Positions 38,931 to 47,299 of a stretch of 50,128 bases of DNA are shown in pieces. The position numbers and the translations under genes are program-made. The stretch's first letter is position 1. Every line of letters begins with the position of its first letter. Source of the stretch: Lachnospiraceae bacterium (GTDB taxonomy: Bacteria; Bacillota; Clostridia; Lachnospirales; Lachnospiraceae). The notes beneath the pieces are model-generated. The model saw nothing but the letters and a program-made list of their open reading frames with translations. It was not told the DNA's origin and did not search any database. The stretch is from contig JAIKWF010000003.1 of assembly GCA_024685005.1 (NCBI GenBank), forward strand, positions 1-50,128. Direction: 5' to 3'.

Positions 38931-41840
38931 ATGGGACGCAGTGGAAAATCCGGCAAAAAAAAGGATAATCTCTCGATTATCAGAATACTCAGGCTCGGTT
39001 TGATGGTGCTTGTCGTGAATATGGTCATCCTTCTGGGACATACTTATGACGTGCAGCGCAGGTTTCGTGTGGTCAAAAACCAGGAAGTATTCTCAAGTCT
39101 TCAAAACGCCGCTTATATCATGGATGGCAACAATGATGAAGTGGCGGTCAATATGTACCAGATCGCGGAGGCCATCGCCCATGATCCCGATGAGATCGCC
39201 ACGGACGAAGGGATCTTCAATGTACTTACCAACTGTAATGCCTCCGGCAGATATCTTTCCCTATCCTATGTCAATGCTGACGGTATCATGTATTCCGATT
39301 CCGGAAACAGACAGCAGCTGGATCCGGATGTGCTGGATGAGATCAGGATGCATAAAGAAGCGGAATGCATCGTTTCTTCCTTCGAGACAACAGAGGATGA
39401 AAACGGTGTGCTGATCTATTTCCAGCCGCTTATGATAGATGACGAAGATGCCGGCATGCTCATGGGAAAAGTTGGCTGTGACAAATTTTTTGAGGAAGAA
39501 GCTTTCAGCGGGCTGAAAGATGATGGCGATGTGTTTCTCATGGCACAGGACGGAAGGATTCTTCTTCGGGATGCAAGGATTTTTGCGGAAGACGGATTGC
39601 AGGCTGTCAATCTGTTTGAGTTGCTCCATACAAAGGCCATAGATGCCCATTCCAAAAAGCAGATTCAGGATATCAAGCAGCTTTGCAGACCCCACGATGG
39701 GTCCGGCAACCTGCGTAACAGATATCTGAAAACAGAGATGGTGGATGATGCCGGAAGAAAGATCATGCTGGGGATGCGTGCCCTTTCCGGCGTAAAGGAT
39801 GTATATCTGGTCAGTGTTTTCCCGGAAACCGTCTATACCTCCGTAACAAAGGCACTGCTTTTCCGTACGCTGCTTTCCAGCAGTATTTTGTTCCTGATCA
39901 CCATCTTTATGCTGCTTTATATGTGGTGGACATCCAAGAACAGCAGTGATATTATCAAGAAACTGGCATACGAAGATCCCATTACCGGAGGGAAGAACGA
40001 TAATTATTTCCGTGAAGTGGCGGGATATTATATTTCGAGCAATTCCAATATTCCCTATGTGGTGACCCGTTTTGATATAGCCAACTTCAGGTATATTAAC
40101 GAAGCCTACGGTCACAACAGGGCGGATGAACTTTTGCGGATCATCGTAAAAGAATGCGAGCGGATCTTTTCCAGCAAGGAGCTCATTGCCAGAATGACGG
40201 CGGATCAGTTTTTGCTTCTGGCCCGCAACGATCAGAATCTGGAAGCGAAGTTCGAAGAGCTTTTGCAGGTGATCAACGAGCAGGCAAAAGAGATCGGCAT
40301 CATGTTCCCTATCCGTCTCAAGAGAGGTGTTTACAACATCCGAAGAGACGACTCGGACATTGGTATCATCATCGATCATGCCAATGCCGCAAGGAAGTCC
40401 TTATCCGGGGATGAAAAAGTGCTGGTAGCCACCTATTCCGAGCAGATCATATCCCAGATGTTCTTAAACGATAAGATCGAGTCCGAGATGGAGAAGGCCA
40501 TGGAAGATGAAGAGTTTAAGGTCTTCATCCAGGCCAAGTGGGATATCAGACGGGATCATGTCCATGGCGGAGAGGCACTTGTACGCTGGATCAAGCCCGA
40601 CGGAAGCAGGATCTTCCCGGATCAGTTTATTCCCGTATTCGAGAAGAACGGATTTGTGGAAAAACTGGATATGTATATGCTTGAGCAGGTCTGCAAGCAC
40701 CAGCGAAAGCTTATCGATGCGGGAAAAGAGATCTACCCCATCTCCGTAAACCAGTCCAGATTGCTTATGCATAACCCGGACTATCTGCCCCAGGTAGAGC
40801 GTCTGATGAAAAAATACAGGATCCCCAACGGTTATGTTGAGATCGAGATTACAGAGACCGTATTCCAGGATGAAAGATCTTTGATGATCCATACCACAAA
40901 TGAGCTGAAAAAAATGGATATTCAGCTGGCTATGGATGACTTCGGAAGCGGATACTCCTCTTTGAATATGCTCAAAGACGTACCCTTTGACGTGATCAAG
41001 ATCGACAGGGAGTTCTTCTCCGAATCCATCACCTCAAGGGCCAGCGTATGGATCCTTCGAAAGATCATTGAAATGGCAGAGGGCCTTGGTATCAGAACCC
41101 TTTGCGAAGGGGTAGAGAACGAGGAACAGGTAAAACTCCTTCGGGATCTGGGCTGTTACTATGTACAGGGATATTTTTATTCCAAGCCAATGCCCTTTGA
41201 TGAATATATAGGACTGTATTGCCATGAAAAAGAAGGCGGCAAGCAGTACTATGATAAGCTCTATGAAGAGCAGGCTGCTGCCAGAGAGACAAGAAGGGAG
41301 CAGGAAGAAAAAGAACAGAGCGTTACCGCAGCCAATATCGTACAGGAATTCAAGAAAAAGATCGCGGATGCTCCCAAGGAGGAAAAGAAGAAGGAAGAGC
41401 GGATAAAAGAAAAGGAAGAAGGCGGAAAGAAGGTTTCTTCCGAGGAGATGAAGCTGGCATATTTGAAGAGTGCCGAAGAGAAGCAGAAGGATAAGGAAGA
41501 TCGATCCGAAGCTTCAAAAGATGAAAACGATGTCGCAGCAAAAGACGGTGGCAGCGAAAAGAAAGAAGAAAAGAAAGAAGAAAAAACTGCCCGCCAGGCC
41601 AGAGAAGAAGCACAAAAGGCAGCGGTTGCCGTAACCGGCGCCAAGAGTGCGGCGGAAGCCGTAAAGGCCATGGCCAATGCGAAAAAGGCTGCCGAAGAAG
41701 CAGCTGAGGCCAGAAGAAGGGAAAAGGAAGCCGGAGAAAAGGCCAAAATTGTGTCCGCCGAAGAGGCGGTGCGCCAGATGAAGCAAAGAGAACAGGAGCG
41801 GCTTGCAGAAAAAGAGAAAGAAAACAATGAACGTAAATGA
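38931..41840 (+). CDS. Membrane GGDEF/EAL protein (c-di-GMP) with long charged tail
   Basis: A 969-residue protein. Order: membrane segment about 20-40, outer sensor region (Cache-like in length) about 41-305, membrane segment about 309-333, GGDEF domain about 345-500, EAL domain about 510-760, and a Lys/Glu/Ala-rich coiled-coil tail about 767-969. The GGDEF active site is eroded to 'TADQF' near residue 424, so it should not make c-di-GMP. The EAL domain keeps the catalytic set: 'GGEALVRW', 'SVNQS', 'EITET', 'MDDFGSGYSS', 'IKIDR', 'CEGVEN' and 'QGYFYSKPM', so it is probably an active phosphodiesterase. No Shine-Dalgarno site precedes the ATG; a TATGAT box only 15 bases upstream suggests a very short leader. 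queH overlaps its end by 14 bases. Confidence 0.88.
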   Translation: MGRSGKSGKKKDNLSIIRILRLGLMVLVVNMVILLGHTYDVQRRFRVVKNQEVFSSLQNAAYIMDGNNDEVAVNMYQIAEAIAHDPDEIATDEGIFNVLTNCNASGRYLSLSYVNADGIMYSDSGNRQQLDPDVLDEIRMHKEAECIVSSFETTEDENGVLIYFQPLMIDDEDAGMLMGKVGCDKFFEEEAFSGLKDDGDVFLMAQDGRILLRDARIFAEDGLQAVNLFELLHTKAIDAHSKKQIQDIKQLCRPHDGSGNLRNRYLKTEMVDDAGRKIMLGMRALSGVKDVYLVSVFPETVYTSVTKALLFRTLLSSSILFLITIFMLLYMWWTSKNSSDIIKKLAYEDPITGGKNDNYFREVAGYYISSNSNIPYVVTRFDIANFRYINEAYGHNRADELLRIIVKECERIFSSKELIARMTADQFLLLARNDQNLEAKFEELLQVINEQAKEIGIMFPIRLKRGVYNIRRDDSDIGIIIDHANAARKSLSGDEKVLVATYSEQIISQMFLNDKIESEMEKAMEDEEFKVFIQAKWDIRRDHVHGGEALVRWIKPDGSRIFPDQFIPVFEKNGFVEKLDMYMLEQVCKHQRKLIDAGKEIYPISVNQSRLLMHNPDYLPQVERLMKKYRIPNGYVEIEITETVFQDERSLMIHTTNELKKMDIQLAMDDFGSGYSSLNMLKDVPFDVIKIDREFFSESITSRASVWILRKIIEMAEGLGIRTLCEGVENEEQVKLLRDLGCYYVQGYFYSKPMPFDEYIGLYCHEKEGGKQYYDKLYEEQAAARETRREQEEKEQSVTAANIVQEFKKKIADAPKEEKKKEERIKEKEEGGKKVSSEEMKLAYLKSAEEKQKDKEDRSEASKDENDVAAKDGGSEKKEEKKEEKTARQAREEAQKAAVAVTGAKSAAEAVKAMANAKKAAEEAAEARRREKEAGEKAKIVSAEEAVRQMKQREQERLAEKEKENNERK

Positions 41841-42540
41841 TCCGCAAAAAGAACTGGAATTGCTGTTGAGCAATCGGGACCTGGCGGGAAAAAGCCTGTG
41901 TCTGCATAGCTGCTGCGCTCCCTGCAGCAGCTATTGTATGTTATACTTATCCTGTTTTTTCCGGATCACCGTATACTTTGACAATCCCAATATCACAGAG
42001 GAAGCGGAATACAGAAAAAGAGCGGATGAGTTAAGGCGTCTGGTGGATGCCTATAACAGGGCAGCGGATCCGGCACTTTCTGACACCGGATATGAAAGCT
42101 TCGATTTCGGACAGCGGGGAGAAAAGCACCCCGAACTTGTCACCTGGATCAGAGAGCAGTTTTCAGGACAGAGATATCCCATCACCTATGAGGAAGCGAC
42201 CTTTGACGAGGAACGGTTTTTCCGGATGGCAAAGGGCAAGGAAGATGCGCCGGAGCGGGGAGAGCGGTGCCGGGCCTGCTATGGTATGCGGCTTGCCGAT
42301 ACGGAAAAGTTTGCCACAGAGATGGGAGCGGACTTTTTTGCCACAACCCTCACATTGTCCCCCCTGAAGGATGCAGCGGCCATCAATGACATCGGCAGCA
42401 GGCTGCAAAAGCCGGAAGGAGCGGTTTACCTGCCCACGGACTTTAAGAAAAAGGGCGGATATCTTTGCTCCATTCTGTTATCTGAAATGTTTCATTTATA
42501 CAGACAAAACTATTGCGGTTGTATTTACTCCCGCAGGTAA
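41827..42540 (+). CDS. queH: Epoxyqueuosine reductase QueH
   Basis: A 237-residue protein that makes queuosine from epoxyqueuosine at the wobble base of tRNAs with GUN anticodons. The QueH (former DUF208) cysteine motifs are seen: 'HSCCAPC' near the N-terminus, 'CRACYGMR' in the middle and 'YCGCIYS' at the end, enough for its iron-sulfur centre. The start ATG 41827 lies 14 bases inside the upstream gene with a weak purine-rich site; translation may depend on coupling. argS follows after 22 bases, so two tRNA-related genes are joined. Confidence 0.92.
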   Translation: MNVNDPQKELELLLSNRDLAGKSLCLHSCCAPCSSYCMLYLSCFFRITVYFDNPNITEEAEYRKRADELRRLVDAYNRAADPALSDTGYESFDFGQRGEKHPELVTWIREQFSGQRYPITYEEATFDEERFFRMAKGKEDAPERGERCRACYGMRLADTEKFATEMGADFFATTLTLSPLKDAAAINDIGSRLQKPEGAVYLPTDFKKKGGYLCSILLSEMFHLYRQNYCGCIYSRR

Positions 42541-42562
42541 TAAAAGAGGAAGGAAGAGAGAA

Positions 42563-44404
42563 ATGAAAGAATTTTTAACTGTGGTATCGGAAACCATGCA
42601 GGAGGCGTTTGAAAAGGCAGGCTATCCGAAGGAGAGCGGAAGGGTGAGCATTTCCAACAGACCGGATCTGTGCCAGCTGCAGTGCAACGGCGCCATGGCC
42701 CTTGCAAAGCAGGAGAAAAAGCCCCCCTTTGAGATCGCGGAGAAGATCGCGCAGACCTTGAAAGACAACGGCGGAGAGCAGGTCTTTTCCATGATCGATG
42801 TGGTAAAGCCCGGATTTTTGAATCTGAATGTATCACAGGAATTTGTAAAAGGGTATCTGGAAAAAATGGCTGCCGATGAGAAGCTGGGAATGGAGCCACC
42901 TGAAAAGCAAAAGACCATCATCGTGGACTACGGCGGACCCAACGTGGCAAAGCCCTTGCATGTGGGACATCTTCGCTCGGCGGTGATCGGAGAGAGCATC
43001 AAGCGGATCGCCCGTTTTGCAGGACATAACGTAACCGGTGATATCCATATGGGAGACTGGGGTCTGCAGATGGGACTGATCATTTATGAGGTGATGCAGC
43101 GACAGCCGGAGCTTGTTTATTTTGATGACAGCTTTGAAGGAGAATATCCGAAGGAGGCACCTTTTACCATTTCCGAGCTGGAAGAGATCTATCCTACCGC
43201 CAGCAAGAAAGCCAATCCCAAGAAAGAAGAGGGAGAGAGTGACGAGGCTTTTGCAGCAAGAAAGGAAGCGGGAGATCTTTACAAGGCAGGCGCCATGGAG
43301 TGCACAAAAAAGCTCCAGGACGGACAGCGTGGCTATCGGGCATTGTGGGATCACATCATGGCTGTTTCCGTAGCGGATATGAAAAAGAATTATGTAAACC
43401 TGAACGTAGACTTTGATCTTTGGAACGGAGAGTCTACGGTACATGACAGGATTCCCGCCATGGTAAAGAGACTGCGGGAAGAAGGATATGCCCATGAATC
43501 GGAAGGGGCACTGGTCATCGATGTGAAAGAAGAGACCGATACCAAGGAAATGCCTCCCTGCATGGTGCTCAAATCCGACGGTGCATCCCTGTACAATACC
43601 ACGGATCTGGCAACACTGGAGATGAGAAAGGAAGAAAACGCACCCGACCAGGTAATCTATGTGGTGGACAAGCGTCAGTCCCTGTACTTTGAGCAGATCT
43701 TCCGCGCCGCAAAGAAGAGCAAGATCGTGGATGATAATACAAAGCTGGATTTCCTGGGCTTCGGTACCGTCAACGGAAAAGACGGAAAGCCTTATAAAAC
43801 AAGGGACGGCGGCGTGATGCGCTTGTCCATGCTCATTGAGCAGATCCGGGAAGCCATGCTGAATAAGATCCTGGAGAATAAAAAGAGCAGCGGGGCAGCC
43901 GTAGATGAGGAGCAGGCAAAAGAGACCGCCAACATGGTGGCCCTTGCCGCCATCAAGTACGGCGATCTGTCCAATCAGGCGGCGAAGGATTACATCTTTG
44001 ATGTAGACAGATTTACCTCCTTTGAAGGAGATACCGGTCCGTATATCCTCTATACCATGGTTCGGATCAAATCCATTCTGGCTAAGTATGAGCAGATAGG
44101 AAAGAAAGTAGATGAGGCGACGCTCATCGCCGCTGCCGGCGAAGAAGAAACCCAGCTGGCCCTTGCCATGACCCGGTTTAATGCTGTGGCCCGCACCGCA
44201 TATGAAGAACTGGCACCTCACAAGATCTGTGCCTACGTTTACGAACTGGCCAATGAAGCCAACCGCTTCTACCACAGTACCAAGATCATCGATGAGAGCG
44301 ACGAGACCAAGCAGAAAGGCTATGTCGCCCTGCTGGCCCTGGCCGAGCGCATCTTCGAGTGCTGCATCGCCCTCCTTGGCTTCGACGCCCCGGAGCGGAT
44401 GTGA
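42563..44404 (+). CDS. argS: Arginyl-tRNA synthetase
   Basis: A 613-residue class I synthetase that charges tRNA-Arg. The HIGH-type signature appears as 'PLHVGHLRSAVIGES', and 'DYGGPNVAKPLHVGH' is the family form. The C-terminal anticodon-binding domain ends with 'FECCIALLGFDAPERM', typical for ArgRS. ATG 42563 follows GAGGAAGGAAG; an in-frame extension upstream would run through queH. A strong terminator comes 37 bases after the stop. Confidence 0.96.
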   Translation: MKEFLTVVSETMQEAFEKAGYPKESGRVSISNRPDLCQLQCNGAMALAKQEKKPPFEIAEKIAQTLKDNGGEQVFSMIDVVKPGFLNLNVSQEFVKGYLEKMAADEKLGMEPPEKQKTIIVDYGGPNVAKPLHVGHLRSAVIGESIKRIARFAGHNVTGDIHMGDWGLQMGLIIYEVMQRQPELVYFDDSFEGEYPKEAPFTISELEEIYPTASKKANPKKEEGESDEAFAARKEAGDLYKAGAMECTKKLQDGQRGYRALWDHIMAVSVADMKKNYVNLNVDFDLWNGESTVHDRIPAMVKRLREEGYAHESEGALVIDVKEETDTKEMPPCMVLKSDGASLYNTTDLATLEMRKEENAPDQVIYVVDKRQSLYFEQIFRAAKKSKIVDDNTKLDFLGFGTVNGKDGKPYKTRDGGVMRLSMLIEQIREAMLNKILENKKSSGAAVDEEQAKETANMVALAAIKYGDLSNQAAKDYIFDVDRFTSFEGDTGPYILYTMVRIKSILAKYEQIGKKVDEATLIAAAGEEETQLALAMTRFNAVARTAYEELAPHKICAYVYELANEANRFYHSTKIIDESDETKQKGYVALLALAERIFECCIALLGFDAPERM

Positions 44405-44440
44405 GAACCCAGATATTACTATTCGCAGGGTACGAGGAAG

Positions 44441-44483
44441 AAAAAGAGCTTTGGCATGCTTGCATGCGACAAAGCTCTTTTTT
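44441..44483 (+). terminator. Intrinsic terminator of argS
   Basis: AAAAAGAGCTTTG (44441-44453) pairs with CAAAGCTCTTTTT (44470-44482), 13 bp, and T continues. The loop holds two GCATGC copies that can pair with each other. Confidence 0.93.
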
Positions 44484-44488
44484 CTTAC

Positions 44489-44586
44489 GAGTATTTCTGC
44501 GAAGCAGAAACTCCGAAGACATGAGTAATCGGAGCACGAAGTGCGGAGAAGGATGCGAAGCATCCGGATTACGAATGAATTCGGAG
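44489..44586. repeat. Serial GAA-triloop hairpin element (unknown)
   Basis: Three perfect hairpins closed by the same GAA triloop: TTTCTGC/GCAGAAA (44494-44510), GCAC/GTGC (44534-44544) and GGATGC/GCATCC (44551-44565). GTAATC (44525-44530) pairs with GATTAC (44567-44572) around the last two. CTCCGA (44511-44516) can pair with TCGGAG at 44529-44534 or 44581-44586. It fills much of the 310-base gap between argS and the next gene. It is non-coding by appearance and may be an intergenic repeat family or a structured RNA. Confidence 0.55.
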
Positions 44587-44638
44587 ACCCTGCGAATAAT
44601 CTGATAGCAGTGTTTACGTAGGCAAGCCTGTCCGTGTA

Positions 44639-44647
44639 TGCTATAAT
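44639..44647 (+). promoter_or_regulatory. Extended -10 promoter of the regulator/kinase pair
   Basis: TG-C-TATAAT at 44639-44647 is a perfect extended -10. No good -35 is present at 16-18 bp. The leader of about 60 bases contains TCCCC/GGGGA, a small hairpin before the ribosome site. Confidence 0.65.
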
Positions 44648-44713
44648 GAAGCAGACTTGCGATACATATAATCCCCGTTTTCATGGGGGAAGAAACAAGG
44701 TGATGAGGAAAAG

Positions 44714-45430
44714 ATGATGAACCTGTTATTATTGGAAGATGACGATGCCATAGCCATGGGGCTGAAATACTCTCTTGAAAAAGAGGGGTATCAGGTGATC
44801 CATGAAAGGACCCGGGCAGCGGCTCAGGAGATCATAGAAAAAGAAACCTTTGATCTGTGCATACTGGACATTAACCTGCCCGACGGCAACGGCTATGATG
44901 TGTGCAAAGCCATAAAGGAAAAAGAAGATACCCCCGTGATCTTTCTCACGGCCAGTGACGCAGAGGTGAATGTGGTCATGGGACTGGAGATGGGAGCGGA
45001 TGATTACATTTGCAAGCCCTTCCGGGTGAACGAGCTCATGGCCCGGATTAAAACCGTCCTTCGGCGAAGCGGCAGAGGAAAAGAGAAGGCAGGGCCCGGG
45101 GAAAACGATGAGATCGATCTTGGACACATCCGCATCAGCCCCCGGGAAGCCAGAGTGTATCGCGTACTGGAAGACGGCACCCGGGAGAATGTGGAGCTCA
45201 CTGCTTTGGAATACAGACTGCTGCTGGCTTTTTATACCAATCGCGGGGCAGTCATGTCCAGAAACCGCCTGCTGGAGGAACTATGGGATGTGAGCGGGGA
45301 TTTTGTCAATGACAATACGCTTACGGTTTACATAAAACGGCTTAGAGATAAGATCGAGAAGGATCCGGCGGATCCGCAGATCATCCGAACCGTACGCGGC
45401 ATGGGCTACCAGATGATTACAACGTCATAA
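44714..45430 (+). CDS. OmpR/PhoB-family response regulator
   Basis: A 238-residue regulator. The receiver has acidic residues 'EDDDA', phospho-acceptor Asp52 in 'LDINLPDG', Thr in 'FLTASD' and Lys in 'CKPFRV'. A winged-helix DNA-binding domain fills the C-terminal 100 residues ('LTALEYRLLLAFYTNRGAVMSR' in outline, 'TVYIKRLRDKIE', 'TVRGMGYQ'). ATG 44714 and 44717 are both possible, with GAGG upstream. It is paired with the short kinase 54 bases downstream and the ABC transporter genes, as in BceRS-like systems that answer to peptide antibiotics. Its binding site may be the repeat pair at 46503-46539. Confidence 0.9.
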   Translation: MMNLLLLEDDDAIAMGLKYSLEKEGYQVIHERTRAAAQEIIEKETFDLCILDINLPDGNGYDVCKAIKEKEDTPVIFLTASDAEVNVVMGLEMGADDYICKPFRVNELMARIKTVLRRSGRGKEKAGPGENDEIDLGHIRISPREARVYRVLEDGTRENVELTALEYRLLLAFYTNRGAVMSRNRLLEELWDVSGDFVNDNTLTVYIKRLRDKIEKDPADPQIIRTVRGMGYQMITTS

Positions 45431-45484
45431 GATTGAGCGATCCGTAATCAAGAAACAGAGTATGGGGAAAAAAGGAAAACCAAC

Positions 45485-46483
45485 ATGATCAAAAACAAAG
45501 ATTTCAGAAGGATGATCACGGCAGCAGCTGTTTGTACAGTTGCTGTTTCTGTATGCGAAGCTCTTCTGGCAGGACCGGCTGCCGGCGTGATCGCGCTGCT
45601 TTTCGGTTGCCTGCTGACGGGAGTTTTTGCAGGGACGACAAAAAAACGATACAAAGATATCGACGAAATGAATACCTATCTTGTTAAGGTTCTCTCTGGG
45701 CAGAAGCTTCCGGATATTGCCGATCAGGAAGAGGGAGAGCTGTCTTTGCTGCGGAATAATATCTATAAAACATCCACTGCCCTGATCCATCAAAAGGAGT
45801 TGCTTTCGAAGGACAAAACGGCCCTGGCGGATGCCATTGCGGATATCAGTCATCAGCTGAAAACCCCGCTGACCTCCATGATGGTGATGAACGACCTGCT
45901 CAGAAAAGAGGACGATCCGGAGAAAAGAGCGGAGTTTCTGAAGACACAGTCTTCCCAGCTGGACCGGATGAACTGGCTGATCCAGACCCTGCTAAAGCTT
46001 TCCAAGATCGATGCGGGAACCATCACCATGAAGATGGAAAAAGTTAGCTGCGGCGAACTTTTTACCGAGGCACTGAAACCCTTTGCCATACAGATGGAGC
46101 TGCAGGATATTACCTGTGAATGCGTAGGCGGGGACCTTTCCCTGCAGTGCGACCGCAACTGGACCCTGGAGGCTTTGCAAAATATCATTAAGAACTGCAT
46201 CGAGCATATGGATCAGGGCGGAAGCCTGTCCATCCGCAGCAGCGATACCAATACTTACCGGGAGATCATCATAAAAGATACGGGCTGCGGCATTGCAGAA
46301 GACGACTTGCCCCATATTTTTGAGCGTTTCTACAAGGGGAAAAATGCAGGCAAGGACAGTGTGGGCATCGGCCTGGCTCTGGCCAAAAGCATTATGGAAA
46401 GCCAGCGGGGAGACATTCTGGTGGAAAGCAGACAGGGAGAGGGAACCGCTTTTTTCCTGCGCTTATATAAAACCATCATATGA
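45485..46483 (+). CDS. Short sensor histidine kinase
   Basis: A 332-residue kinase with two membrane segments close together (about residues 10-50) and almost no outer loop, so it is unlikely to sense a ligand by itself. The phospho-acceptor is His123 in 'ISHQLKTPLTS'. HATPase boxes follow: 'NIIKNCIEHM' (N), 'DTGCGI' (G1) and 'GIGLALAKSIM' (G2). Kinases of this form are often controlled by the partner ABC permease. It precedes the transporter genes but is separated from them by a 120-base gap with its own operator-like repeats. Confidence 0.9.
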   Translation: MIKNKDFRRMITAAAVCTVAVSVCEALLAGPAAGVIALLFGCLLTGVFAGTTKKRYKDIDEMNTYLVKVLSGQKLPDIADQEEGELSLLRNNIYKTSTALIHQKELLSKDKTALADAIADISHQLKTPLTSMMVMNDLLRKEDDPEKRAEFLKTQSSQLDRMNWLIQTLLKLSKIDAGTITMKMEKVSCGELFTEALKPFAIQMELQDITCECVGGDLSLQCDRNWTLEALQNIIKNCIEHMDQGGSLSIRSSDTNTYREIIIKDTGCGIAEDDLPHIFERFYKGKNAGKDSVGIGLALAKSIMESQRGDILVESRQGEGTAFFLRLYKTII

Positions 46484-46502
46484 AGGAAGGCTGCAGACAA
46501 TA

Positions 46503-46539
46503 TTACGAAATTGTAATAAAGAAGTCACGGGATTGTAAG
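46503..46539. promoter_or_regulatory. Two 15-bp direct repeats 22 bp apart, candidate regulator site
   Basis: TTACGAAATTGTAAT (46503-46517) and TCACGGGATTGTAAG (46525-46539) agree at 11 of 15 positions and start exactly two helical turns apart. Tandem sites of this spacing are typical for OmpR-type regulators. They sit before the ABC transporter genes. Confidence 0.6.
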
Positions 46540-46603
46540 ATGAAAGGATTATCCTGTTCTCAGAACGTAAAGTACGTGATTGAGAAAGGAGAAAACAAAG
46601 AAT

Positions 46604-47299
46604 ATGAACATTCTGGAAATCAAAAATCTTTGTAAAGTATACGGAAGCGGAGAGACAAGAGTGGATGCGCTCAAAGACGTATCCTTCAGCGTAGAGCAGG
46701 GGGAATTCGTGGCCATCGTGGGTCCTTCCGGCTCCGGCAAGTCTACGCTGCTGCATATCTTAGGAGGCGTGGATGTGCCCACCACCGGTGAAGTGAATAT
46801 CGCCGGCACCGACATCGGGAAGCTGGATGAGAGCAAACTGGCCATCTTTCGCAGAAGGAACATCGGGCTGATCTATCAGTTTTACAACCTGATCCCCATT
46901 CTTACTGTGGAAGAGAATCTGACCCTGCCCATTTTACTGGACGGAAAAAAGCCGGATCAAAAGCTGCTTGCGGATCTTATTGAAAAGCTGGGACTGAAAG
47001 ACAGAGTGGGACACTTGCCCAATCAGCTCTCCGGCGGACAGCAGCAGAGAGTATCCATCGGAAGAGCGCTGATGAATCATCCGGCCCTGCTTTTGGCAGA
47101 CGAGCCTACGGGAAATCTGGATTCGGAAAACAGTAAAGAGATCATCAGCCTGCTTCGAAAGTTTAACAGGGAAAACAATCAAACCGTGATCATCATCACC
47201 CATGATGAGCGCATCGCCAATTCCGCAGGCCGTGTGATCACCATAGAAGACGGCTGCATCACCAGGGATTCTAAAAAGTCGGAGGTGATGGCATCATGA
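46604..47299 (+). CDS. ABC transporter ATPase (MacB/BceA/LolD type)
   Basis: A 231-residue ATPase with Walker A 'GPSGSGKST', Q-loop 'YQFYNLIP', signature 'LSGGQQQRVSIG', Walker B 'LLLADEPTGNLD' and switch His in 'IITHDERIA'. This is the form that partners FtsX-type permeases. AAAGGAG lies 12 bases before the ATG, a rather long spacing. The stop overlaps the permease start (ATGA), so the two proteins are made together. Confidence 0.92.
   Translation: MNILEIKNLCKVYGSGETRVDALKDVSFSVEQGEFVAIVGPSGSGKSTLLHILGGVDVPTTGEVNIAGTDIGKLDESKLAIFRRRNIGLIYQFYNLIPILTVEENLTLPILLDGKKPDQKLLADLIEKLGLKDRVGHLPNQLSGGQQQRVSIGRALMNHPALLLADEPTGNLDSENSKEIISLLRKFNRENNQTVIIITHDERIANSAGRVITIEDGCITRDSKKSEVMAS

Noticed and set aside
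41261-41907. Long Ser/Phe-rich open frames on the minus strand opposite the charged tail of the EAL protein
   Set aside because: They result from the Lys/Glu/Ala codon bias of the sense strand and have no ribosome site or domain.
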